Source of the DNA: Sphingomonas sp. 1F27F7B
GTDB taxonomy: Bacteria > Pseudomonadota > Alphaproteobacteria > Sphingomonadales > Sphingomonadaceae
Reading direction: 5' to 3'
Length of the DNA stretch: 64,000 bases
Assembly (NCBI RefSeq): GCF_005503355.1
Contig: NZ_SCMK01000011.1
Location: forward strand, 97,706-161,705
A program made the translations under genes and the position numbers. Below, piece after piece: positions 53,811 to 63,200 of the stretch (the first letter of the stretch is position 1; the number at the start of each line of letters is the position of its first letter). A model generated the notes under the pieces. That model saw only the letters and a program-made list of their open reading frames with translations. It did not search any database and was not told the DNA's origin.

Positions 53811-55649
53811 CTACCGCTCGATCGTGTAGCCGAGCCGCTCGATCGCCGGCATGAGGATGGGGATCACCGGTTCGAGATGCTTCAGATAATTGCGATAGCG
53901 GAAGCGTGATCGCGTGTAGAGCTTCTCGGTCACCTGGGCATAGCTGGCCGTGCGGGCGTGGCGCGCATTCTCGTGAAAGGCGAGCACCGCCGGATCAAAC
54001 GGCTCGCCGATGAAGTGGAGCATCGCGCGCACTTCGCGCTCCTGATCGGTGACCAGATCCTCATAGCGGACCGCGTGATAATTGAGCGGCATCGCAGTCC
54101 GGTAATGCGCGATCAGATCGGCGATCAGGGCGTAGTGAGTGGCGGCGCTATCGAGGGCACTGGCGCAATAATAGCCATGAGTGAGGCCGTTCGAGAAAAC
54201 CGAGAGCACCACGTCGAGCGGATGGCGAACGAGATGGATGATCGGGGACTTGGGGAACAACAGGCCGATCAGACCGAGATGGGTCTCGTTGAGCGGCATC
54301 TTGTCGGTGAACCATCGCTTGCCGGGCGCGACGGCGCCCATCTCGCGTGCCTCGTTGAGATAGAGATCGCGTAGCGTCTCGACATGGCCGCGGCGATCGC
54401 CCAGCCAGAGTTCGCTCAGCGCGATCGGATAGGCGCCGGGGCTGCCCAGCAGGAGTTGGGCGCGCTGCACGATCGAATGCACGATCGGCAGTTCGTCGCC
54501 TGCGGAGATCTCCGGATGGGAACTGAGCGTCTGCTCGACGAGCGTGGTGCCCGAGCGCGGGAATCCGACGATGAAGATGGGCTGGGGGCTCGCGTCGCGG
54601 ATCGCGGCGCGCGGCAGGAGTTTCGTGCGCCCTTCGGTGAAGAAATCCTCGAGCGCCCGGACCAGCCGGCGTGCCTCCTCGGCCATGTAGCACCCACCCC
54701 CGTCGCGGACCCGCGCCTTATAGGCATCGAAGCATGCGAACGCCTCGTCATACCGGCCCAGCGAGTCGAGTATCTGCCCCTTGGCCAGCAGCATGCCGCT
54801 CCCCTCGCCCTCCGCGCTCGACGTGTCGATTGCCTCGAGTGCGCGCTCGGGCTCCTTCACGCGGCGATGGAGGCCTGCACGCATCACCGCCACGCGCATA
54901 TCGGCGCCGGGCATCGCAGCCGCGCGGTCCAGCAGCGCGAAGGCGGCGGGGAAATCGCGGGCGGACTCCTCCAGCGTGGCCCAGTCGAGCAGCATCTGGA
55001 GACTCAGGCTGTCTTCGGCGGAGAGGCGCTCATAGATCGCCCGTGCCGCGGCGAACTTGCCCTGTTCCCGCAACGCGCCGGCGCGCGCCGCCCGGAGATC
55101 GGGGGCATTCCGCTTGCGGGGATCGGCGAGTTGCTCGGCAAGCTGGAGATGCATTTCGGCGGCCTGCGCCTTGCCGCTCGCCAGGAAGATGCGGCCCATT
55201 GTGAAATGCGCAACGGATTCCTCCGGCGCCAACCGCACCAGCATGCGCCCATGCAGGTGCGCGTTCGGCAGATCGTTCCGCTCCAGGAAGTAGCTTGCTG
55301 CCACCGACCTGATGGTTGCATCATTGGGATCGAGCAGGGCCAGCCGGCTGACGACGGAAGCAGCAGCCTGCCATTGCCCGGCCTCGCGCAGCAGGTTGAA
55401 GAACGCCCCCAGCGCGTCCCGCTGGCCCGGCGAAATCTCCAGCACCTCGATCGCCAGGCGCCGGGTCGTCTCCAGGTCGCCCGCATGATAGGCGCGGGTC
55501 AGCCCGGCCAGCGCTTCCGCATGCCGCTCCGGCGGGACGTGCTCGACCCGGCCGAGATCCAGCTCGCAGCATTTGTCCCGGCCGAGTCCGGACTGGCACG
55601 CGCAAGCCAAACCCTGGCCGGCATCCTGCTTCTCGATCAGATCGAGCAA
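53811..55649 (-). CDS. TPR-sulfotransferase with N-terminal SEC-C zinc motif
   Basis: The 612-residue protein starts with a SEC-C-type motif, C16-A-C18-x8-C27-C28 (CACQSGLGRDKCC), then TPR-like helices (~45-330: TRRLAIEVLEISPGQRDALG, ILDSLGRYDEAFACFDAYKA) and a C-terminal sulfotransferase domain. The PAPS 5'-phosphosulfate loop is FIVGFPRSGTTLVEQTLSSH; PIIHLVRHPLDVVLSVFSN fits the 3'-phosphate-binding element. It would transfer sulfate from PAPS to a carbohydrate or protein tyrosine. The start is TTG 55649, with GGGAG 8 bp upstream. It is downstream of the haemagglutinin and Hint genes, with a strong hairpin between. Confidence 0.85.
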   Translation of the reverse strand: MLDLIEKQDAGQGLACACQSGLGRDKCCELDLGRVEHVPPERHAEALAGLTRAYHAGDLETTRRLAIEVLEISPGQRDALGAFFNLLREAGQWQAAASVVSRLALLDPNDATIRSVAASYFLERNDLPNAHLHGRMLVRLAPEESVAHFTMGRIFLASGKAQAAEMHLQLAEQLADPRKRNAPDLRAARAGALREQGKFAAARAIYERLSAEDSLSLQMLLDWATLEESARDFPAAFALLDRAAAMPGADMRVAVMRAGLHRRVKEPERALEAIDTSSAEGEGSGMLLAKGQILDSLGRYDEAFACFDAYKARVRDGGGCYMAEEARRLVRALEDFFTEGRTKLLPRAAIRDASPQPIFIVGFPRSGTTLVEQTLSSHPEISAGDELPIVHSIVQRAQLLLGSPGAYPIALSELWLGDRRGHVETLRDLYLNEAREMGAVAPGKRWFTDKMPLNETHLGLIGLLFPKSPIIHLVRHPLDVVLSVFSNGLTHGYYCASALDSAATHYALIADLIAHYRTAMPLNYHAVRYEDLVTDQEREVRAMLHFIGEPFDPAVLAFHENARHARTASYAQVTEKLYTRSRFRYRNYLKHLEPVIPILMPAIERLGYTIER

Positions 55650-55669
55650 AGGGCAAACTCCCTTGGAAC

Positions 55670-55696
55670 GAGGGCCCGGCGACCGGCCGGGCCCTC
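55670..55696 (-). terminator. Perfect 11-bp hairpin between the Hint and sulfotransferase genes
   Basis: On the minus strand GAGGGCCCGGC / GCCGGGCCCTC with a 5-nt loop, 7 bp after the Hint stop and about 20 bp before the sulfotransferase start. It could attenuate transcription of the latter. No T-run. Confidence 0.55.
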
Positions 55697-55703
55697 ACAA
55701 TTG

Positions 55704-57176
55704 TCAGGCAACGACGCGGAGCGCCGGCGTCGGGCTGGTCCAGGACGGCGCGATCATGACAAGCTCGATTTCGAGCATGGCCGGGGCACCCCGCCCGAGC
55801 TTGAGCGTCGCATCACCGTCAGTCCAGCGCCAGGAGAACTGCTCGCTCTGCTCAAGCGCATGAAAGCCGGAAGCAAGGGCATCCGAATCAAGGCCGATCG
55901 CCTCGCCGTCCAGCCGCAGCTGCGACACCGCCACACCGAGCTGCCGGTAATCGGCAAGGCCCGGAACGAGCTGCGACAGCACGCTACGGTTGGAGCTGAG
56001 CAATATCTCGCTCGCCGCAGGCAGCGCGAACCAGTGGCGGTCGCCCGCAACATGGAGCGGCGCCAGTTCGACCCCATCGGCGAACACCGCGAGGCCGGCA
56101 TCCTCGGTCCGCACCCAGCCTAGTTCCTCGGCCCGCGCATGGAGGCGCTGCTGGATCTCGACGAGCTGCGGGCCTGCCGCGACGAGCGGTGCGCAGGCAT
56201 CGTCCCAGCTCTTCGGATCGAGCCGGCCGTGCAGCGCCACGGCCTCGCCCGAATTGACGAAGCTGGCACGGTTGCCGTCATCCAGATAGCTTTCGCAGGG
56301 CAGGCCCGCGGCGACCAGAAGATCATGCGTGTCGAGCTCGACGTGGAAGTAACGGATCGTCTCCACCGCTTCCTGGACGATCGTCGCGCCATTGATCAGA
56401 TGCCCGGCGGGCACCAGCACCCCATCGATATGGATGGCATGGCCGGGCGAGACACGCACATCCTGCTCGGGCACGTTCGGTGCGAAGGCATGCGCCTTGA
56501 CACGAACCGGATTGACCTCACCCGGATGCACATGGCGTGCGGGGTGCGTGCTCGTCCAGCCGACCCATTTGATCGGCCGTTGCTCGCCCCCGGCGGTCAG
56601 GATCATGTCCCCGGCGGCCAGATCCTCGACCAGGCGCGGGCCCGACGGCGTGAGCAGCGGCGTGCCTTCGGCGAAACAGGGCAGATAGGCGGCCACGTCA
56701 TAACCGAAAGTCACAGGGAAGGTGACGCCGCCCGTCCCGAAACCATCTTCTGAAAAGATCGCGCCGCCATAGGTGGCGTCGATGGCACCGATATTGAAAT
56801 AATGCAGGTCCTGATAGACCATTCGATACAACAACAGGCCGTTCTGCGAGAATCCCATGATGATATATTGCTGATACGGCCCGGTTATATCGGAAACACC
56901 CCCTGGATTGGCGATGTTGGAGAATGTTATTATCCCGAATATGGGCGGAACGTAGCTACTTCCAGAGCCACTTCCCGGACGATATGTATAGTCTATGACA
57001 TCTACTCTACCTACTCGCGTATCTGTATTTGCCACAAAGCCGGATGCTACCAGCTTGTTTCCAGATATGCTCAACTCATCTGGAGTCGAAGGAGCGAGAG
57101 CCTTTACAGTTCCGAAATCGACTCCATTCAGCTGAATCAACTTATCGTTGAACGGATTGCTGGGATCGCCTGCCAT
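55704..57176 (-). CDS. Hint (hedgehog/intein) domain protein
   Basis: The 490-residue protein has an unknown N-terminal domain (1-165), then a Hint domain from C167: CFAEGTPLLTPSGPRLVEDL, AAGDMILTAGGEQRPIKWVG, DVRVSPGHAIHIDGVLVPAG, HLINGATIVQE, with the nucleophilic Cys and the block-B His visible. Hint domains self-cleave via an N-S acyl shift. The C-terminal ~190 residues are of unknown function. The 5' part of the gene (about 56850-57150) has much lower GC than the Hint part, suggesting separate origin. GGAG lies 8 bp before the ATG. It follows the haemagglutinin gene by 38 bp on the same strand, likely one operon. Confidence 0.83.
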   Translation of the reverse strand: MAGDPSNPFNDKLIQLNGVDFGTVKALAPSTPDELSISGNKLVASGFVANTDTRVGRVDVIDYTYRPGSGSGSSYVPPIFGIITFSNIANPGGVSDITGPYQQYIIMGFSQNGLLLYRMVYQDLHYFNIGAIDATYGGAIFSEDGFGTGGVTFPVTFGYDVAAYLPCFAEGTPLLTPSGPRLVEDLAAGDMILTAGGEQRPIKWVGWTSTHPARHVHPGEVNPVRVKAHAFAPNVPEQDVRVSPGHAIHIDGVLVPAGHLINGATIVQEAVETIRYFHVELDTHDLLVAAGLPCESYLDDGNRASFVNSGEAVALHGRLDPKSWDDACAPLVAAGPQLVEIQQRLHARAEELGWVRTEDAGLAVFADGVELAPLHVAGDRHWFALPAASEILLSSNRSVLSQLVPGLADYRQLGVAVSQLRLDGEAIGLDSDALASGFHALEQSEQFSWRWTDGDATLKLGRGAPAMLEIELVMIAPSWTSPTPALRVVA

Positions 57177-57214
57177 TTCAAATCTCCGGTGAAATAGGAA
57201 AACTGGGATTCACG

Positions 57215-60200
57215 TCATTGCGGTTGATGGCCTCCGCTCGGCGCGCAGTCCGGGTCATCGCCCGCGTTGCGATCCTCGCAGCGGCCGTCGCGTGCCGGGC
57301 CCAGCACGTCGACGGTGATGATCGAACGGCGATCGGCCGGCGGTTGCGCGCTCCGCGTCGCGTCGCGCAGTTGCGCCTGAACTTCGCTGGCGCCATTCGG
57401 TGTCACGTTCACATTGGCGACGCCCTGGCTCGGCACGCCGGTGATGTCCCCCGCAGCCTTGAAATTGTCCGCGTTCGCCACCCGTGCGGCCGCGACCACG
57501 ACATTGCCCGACGCACGCACGCCCGCGTCGCCGGCATCGACTTCGCCCACCGGCGCGATCAGGATCACGTCCGATGCCGGATCCTCCGGCGCCCGCTTGA
57601 AGGTGCCGATGCCTGCGCCCGAGACGCTGCCGACGCTGTTGATGTCCGCCAGCCCCTCTTCGTCGAAACGGACCGTGACCGGCGGGAAGTTCGAAGCGCT
57701 CTTCGGTCCCTGGCCGGCGTTGAGATCCCCGTTCGACGACCACATGACGATGGCGCCGCCCTGCTGCGTGAACACGCGGCTCTGGTTGAGGATGAAGTCC
57801 CCATCGGTGAACGACCGGATCTCGCCGCCACGCAGCGTCAGCAACCCCTCATAGCCGAGCGGGACGGAGAGGAAGTCGTTGCCGATGATGGCATTGACGT
57901 TGCCCTGTTCCAGATTGGACGGCACCCCGACTCCCGCCACCTGGAAAGCCGTCGCGCGGCGCGCCGGCTGGTCCGCGGTGCGCACCACGGAACCGGCAAT
58001 GACGTCGCCGCCCGGCCCGAGGATGGTGACATTGCCACCGCGCCCGGTCTGGATGGTGGCAAGCCGCAGATCGACATTGCCGGTAATGATCCGCTCTGCC
58101 TTTTGCGGCTGCCCATTGACGATGTTGCGCACCGGCTCGCCAAGCGGGTGGTCCGCGGAGATCGTCGACGGATCGAGCGTATAGGGCGCGAGGTTGTCGG
58201 TATAGCCGAGGCTCGCCGGGAAGAGCGTCTGGATCGCGCGATAGCCGCGGACATATTGCTGGAACGAGGGGCCGTGCTTGTTGCCGACCGCGGCGATCTC
58301 GTTGAAATAGAGCCGGTTGATCAGGAAATCCTGCTGGCGCAGCGGATCGACCTTGGCAAAGGCCTGATAGAGCGCCTCGGCTTGGCCATAGGCCGCCTGG
58401 CTCAGCGCGGTCTTGTCGGCGAAGCTCCGGCCGCCGAAGATGGCGGCAAATGCCTCCGGCGCGTTGTCGCGCAGCCATTCGGCAAGCAGGGGAGCATAGA
58501 TCTGCCTGCTGTGATCGGGCCGCTGGTTGCCGAAGGTGTCGGTGACCTGCTCGAACAGATCGCCGTCGAGCTTCGCGAAGTTCGCCGGGTTGAGATAGAT
58601 CTCGCGCAGCGCCGTATAGTCTGCGCCGGCCGCCATGCCGAAGCGGACCTGGAGATCCGCGCCCGTATCGGCCAGCCAGGGATTATAGTCGTTGCCGATC
58701 GTCCTGATGCCGCCGCCGAAACTCGCCGACTGGTGATTGGTCGGCGATGTCATGTTGGCGGAAGTGACAAAGGGTCCGATATCGCCGCCCGCCTCGACGA
58801 TGAAGCTGCCGGGCCCGCCGAGAATGAAATCGTTCGACCTGACATAGGGGAGGAAGCTCGGGGTAGAGGCAATGGTGCCGGTGATGTCCCCGCCCGCTCG
58901 GATGCGGGTCACGTCGAACGCAGTCAGGTTCTGTCCGTTGAAGAACATGTCGACGATATTGCCGCCCGCCGTGATCCGCGCCTGCTTGGGCAGGAAGATC
59001 GCCGAGTTGACGATGTCGCCGCTGCTGTAGATCCGCACCGGCTCGGCATCGCTCGCATGCGTGATGCGCTGATTATGTTGCCTGCGGAGATCCGCATCGG
59101 TGGTGTTCGAGACGACTGCGGGGATTGCGAAGGGGTTGGGGTTGACCGTGATGAAGGCACCCGCCGTGAACCCCGGATCCGCGTCGCTCATCGCGATCGA
59201 CAGGTTCTTGATGCTGCCGTCGCTGAACAGGCGCAGCTGGCCGAACGCCGACGGATAGAGCAATTGCGGCGTCAATGCGGGCAACACCACGCTGCCGGCG
59301 AGCGACGTCAGCGCGACGGTCGGCGGCAGAACCTGGACGGTGTTTGCCAGCCCATAGTCCGCGCCCAGGGACTGCACGATGAATTGCGGCAGGAGCTCGA
59401 TCTTCTCATTGGCCGAGATTCCGATCGCGGCAGCCGGGCTGAAGAAGCCGATCGCGCCGGGCGTCTGGATCGCGCTGCTCACGCCGAGCGCAGATACGCT
59501 GGCCAGCTTCACTGCCCCCTTTGCCGACACGTCCACCACCGCATCGGCAAGGCGAACCCGTGCATATTGCTGGGGCACCACGCGATCCACGAGGAGATTC
59601 GCAGTGTACGGCTCCAGGCCAAAGGCACCGATGTCGCGCTCGGCATGGATGCGCCCCGCACCCGAAGCGACATCGAACCGGCCGGCCAGCACGTCGCGTC
59701 CGGCATCGATCGCCAGATTGCCGTTGCCGAAGCTCAGCATCACCGGTCCGGCATTGCCGGAGGTGGTCGACACGCCGTTGGTCAGCGCCACCGTCAGCTC
59801 GACGACGTCGCGACCGGCGTCGATCGTCACGTCGCCCCCGGCAAGCGCTCCGACGCCCGAGGTGAAATAGCGCGGCGAAAGGGCAAATTCGGTATCGACT
59901 CCGATCTCGCCGGAGACGACCCGCCAGCGCTGGCTGCTCTGGCCGATCGTGGGATCGAGGCTCGTCCCATTGGCAAGGCCGAGGACCCGCTCGCTCCACA
60001 CGTCACGCGTGCCGAGCACGTCCCTCCCGGCCGTGATGCCGATGTCGCCGCCGTGATATGCCAGCACCGGCGGCGTTTCGGACAGCGCCATGGGCGAAGG
60101 AATGAAGTTGAGCCGCTCGAGCGCCGGATTTAGATAGGGGCTGTCGGACCGGACGGTCACCAGACCGCCTCCGGCGATGCGGGCCGTGACATCGACCGGC

Positions 60201-63200
60201 GCCACGCGCACGCCCGCCGTGTAGATCGCCGCCGCCGAAAAATCGAACGACGCGTTGACGCTGCTGCCATAGTCGGGCGTCGTCGTCGACGTCCCGTCCG
60301 CTCGGCGATAGGTGACTGCGTTGCGATCGTTAAGATTGGCCGCGCCGCGCAGATCGACGTCACGCGCCGCCGCAACGTCGATAGCACCGTCGCCGGTCCG
60401 CACATAGGAGCGGACCCAGGCCTGGTTGGGCGCAGTCGGGCTGTTCTGCTGGCCGGCGGTGCCGTAGCGGATGATCGCTGGCGTGCGGTTCGCCGTATAG
60501 CCGGTCCGCCCGCTGATCAGCCCGGCCATATAGGTCGCCTCGAAGCTCTTGAGGAAGCCGAGGATCTCCGAAAGCGGCGCCGTGATCCCGGTCGGCTGGT
60601 TCGCCGGTCCGATGAAGCCGTATCCCTTGCCCGCGAAATAACGTTGCGCCGCCGCCCGCGCATCGGCGCCGAGCCCCGTGGAAGTGCCCCAGTTGAGCTG
60701 GGTATAGGCATCGTCGCGGAGCTGGTTGAGATTGCCGGTCGTGCTGGCCTGGCCCAGCGTGTCGCCGATATCGAAGTTGACCGTATTCGTGCCGGCGGAC
60801 CTGAGGAGCTGGAACTGGAGCGGGCCGTTGAAGCCGACGGTGCCGCTCGCCGTGATGCGATAGCTATATTGGCCCGCCACGACCATGTCGGCGTCGAGCG
60901 CGCGATCGACCACGAGCGGATTGACCGACAGCGTGGCCCCCGCTCCGGCGACCAGACGCAGATCCGACGAATGCATCGCGGTATTGCCGTCGAGCAGCGG
61001 GAAGAGCTCGGCAAAGCCCAGCGAATCCCCCGCTTCGCCGCCTCCCGCCGCGCCGTTGCCGGCGAGCGCCAACGGCGAGTTGACATAGGCGGCACCCGAT
61101 TTGAGAGCGCCCTGCGCGGCTTGCGTGCCGAGTCCGATGACGAGCGTGCCCGCGGCACCCGGGTTGTTGGCCACGCCCGAGGCATAGCTCGGGATGCTTC
61201 CGCAGGATCCGGATGCGCCGCCGCACGAGAATTGGATCGCCGGCGAATAGCTCCGGTCGCCGCCGCCGAGCTGCCAGTTGATATAGCCGGTGTTCGACTT
61301 GTCGCGGAACGTGAAGAAGCCGTCGCTGATGCTGCGGTTGATCGTCAGGCTGCCGCCCGCGCGCATCGTCACCACCGGCGCCTCGCCCCGCGCCGATCCG
61401 CCGGTGCGATAGAGGAAGGTGGCGAAACGGTCGAGCAGCGCGCCTTCCCTGCCCGGCACCACGCGATACTGGGTCTGCCCGCCGGTGCTTAGCTCGGGAA
61501 TGACCTCGATCACGCCCGCCGCCACCGCCGCCTGAAGCTGCGCGGGCGAGAAGGTCGCCGCGCCGAGATTCCACTGGGTCACGGTGCGGATGCTGCCGCC
61601 CGCAGCGAGTTCCACGCCCGGCCGCAGCCGCATCCCGTCAAGGCTGCTCCCATCCAGCGTCGTGACGCCGAAGCCCTGGATGAACCGCACCAGCGAGGAA
61701 CCGCCATCGGCAAGCGCGAAATTCTCGGTGAACGGATTGAACTTCCCGCCGGATGCGCTGCTCGCGGCCAGGTCGAGCAGCAACGTGCCGTCCGCCGCTC
61801 GGCTGATCCCCGAATAGAGCCCGCTGTTCGCCAGCGCATCGAGATCGTAGCGCTTGAACGCCTCGAGCTGGATCTCGCTCGCGCCCAGCACCGATCCGTG
61901 CAGGCTGACCGCGACCTTGTCCTCGCCGGCGCCGAGCACCGGCGCGCGGAAGCGCACGGTCCCGCCGCTGTCCGCCGCCGCATAGCGATAGACGGTGATC
62001 GGATTGCCGGTCGCCACGTCGGTGATCACCTGCGGCACCAAGCGCGCGCCGGCCTCGCCGGCCGCCCGAGCGGCCTGCGTCCGGCGGGCACCGACATCCA
62101 TGACCGCGCCATTGGCGATGGTGATCGCCGCGTCCGGGGAGGCGATGCCGATCGTCACATCGCCGGCCGAGGCAACCCGGCTGTCGGTATCGGCATAGCC
62201 GCTGGTATGCGTGTCGAGCTTCGCCGTGGCGGCGAGCGTCACTCCGGTGCGTCCCCAGAGCGCGATGTCGCCGCCGTCGACCGCGGCGTTGCGCGCCGCG
62301 TCCGCGGTCATCCCGGCGATGCTCATGCCCGACGTGTCGATCGTTCCGCCGATCGCAATCGCCCCGCCATCCGCAGTGAGGCTGACGCTCTTTGCCTTCA
62401 GCACCTGCCCTGCCGCCAGCGCCAGGTCGCCCGCACCGCTGCGCACCGCGACGTCGCCGCCGAACAGGCGCCCATAACGCGTGACGAAGCCGCCCAGGTC
62501 GAACCCCGATTGGCCGGAATCGAATGCGATCGAGCTCTGGCGGCTGCCCTGCACGCCCGGATTCAGCATCGCGTCCAGTGTGATCGCGCCATTACCGGCG
62601 AGCAGGTTGAGCGTTCCCGCCGTGCCCGTGCCGCTGTCGACGATCAGCTTGCTCGCCGCATCGGCACGCAGGTTACCCGTCTTCGACAGGAGATTGATCG
62701 TGCCCCCGCCGGCCGAGATCGTAACTGCATCGACACTGTCGCCGAAGGTCTTCTCATATCCCGGTGTCGACAGCGTCGCGCCGGACAAGGTGATGTCACC
62801 GCGCGACTCCATGTCGATGATGCCGGCCGTTGCGCGGATCAGGCTGCCGACGATCGTCGCCGAGAGCACCGGCGCGTCCTTCGTACCGATGCTGATGCTC
62901 GCGCCCGGCGCGGCATTGCCGGTCGGGGACTGAGCCGCGGCGCCCGCCGGAGCGGACAGGGTGAAGCCGGCATTGGTCAGGAAGCCATAGTCCGGCCGCA
63001 CCTTCTGCGCGCGCGGATCGGCGGCCGCGGCGCGATCGGCGAGGAACGGCGCCTGAAGCGTCAGCGCGGCATTGCCGGTCGAGAAGGAGCCCTTGCCCTC
63101 GACATAGATGCCGTCGCGCGCGGCGAGCGTCACGCCGGCGGTGATGCCCGTGGCTCGCACTGCGTTCGCGCCCAGGCTGAGCGTCGTCGCATTGATGTTC

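Noticed and set aside
57218..60133. A 971-codon open frame on the + strand opposite the haemagglutinin gene
   Set aside because: It is Arg/Asp/Ala-rich shadow coding typical of high-GC DNA, with no family-like motifs, and lies wholly opposite a strongly supported gene.
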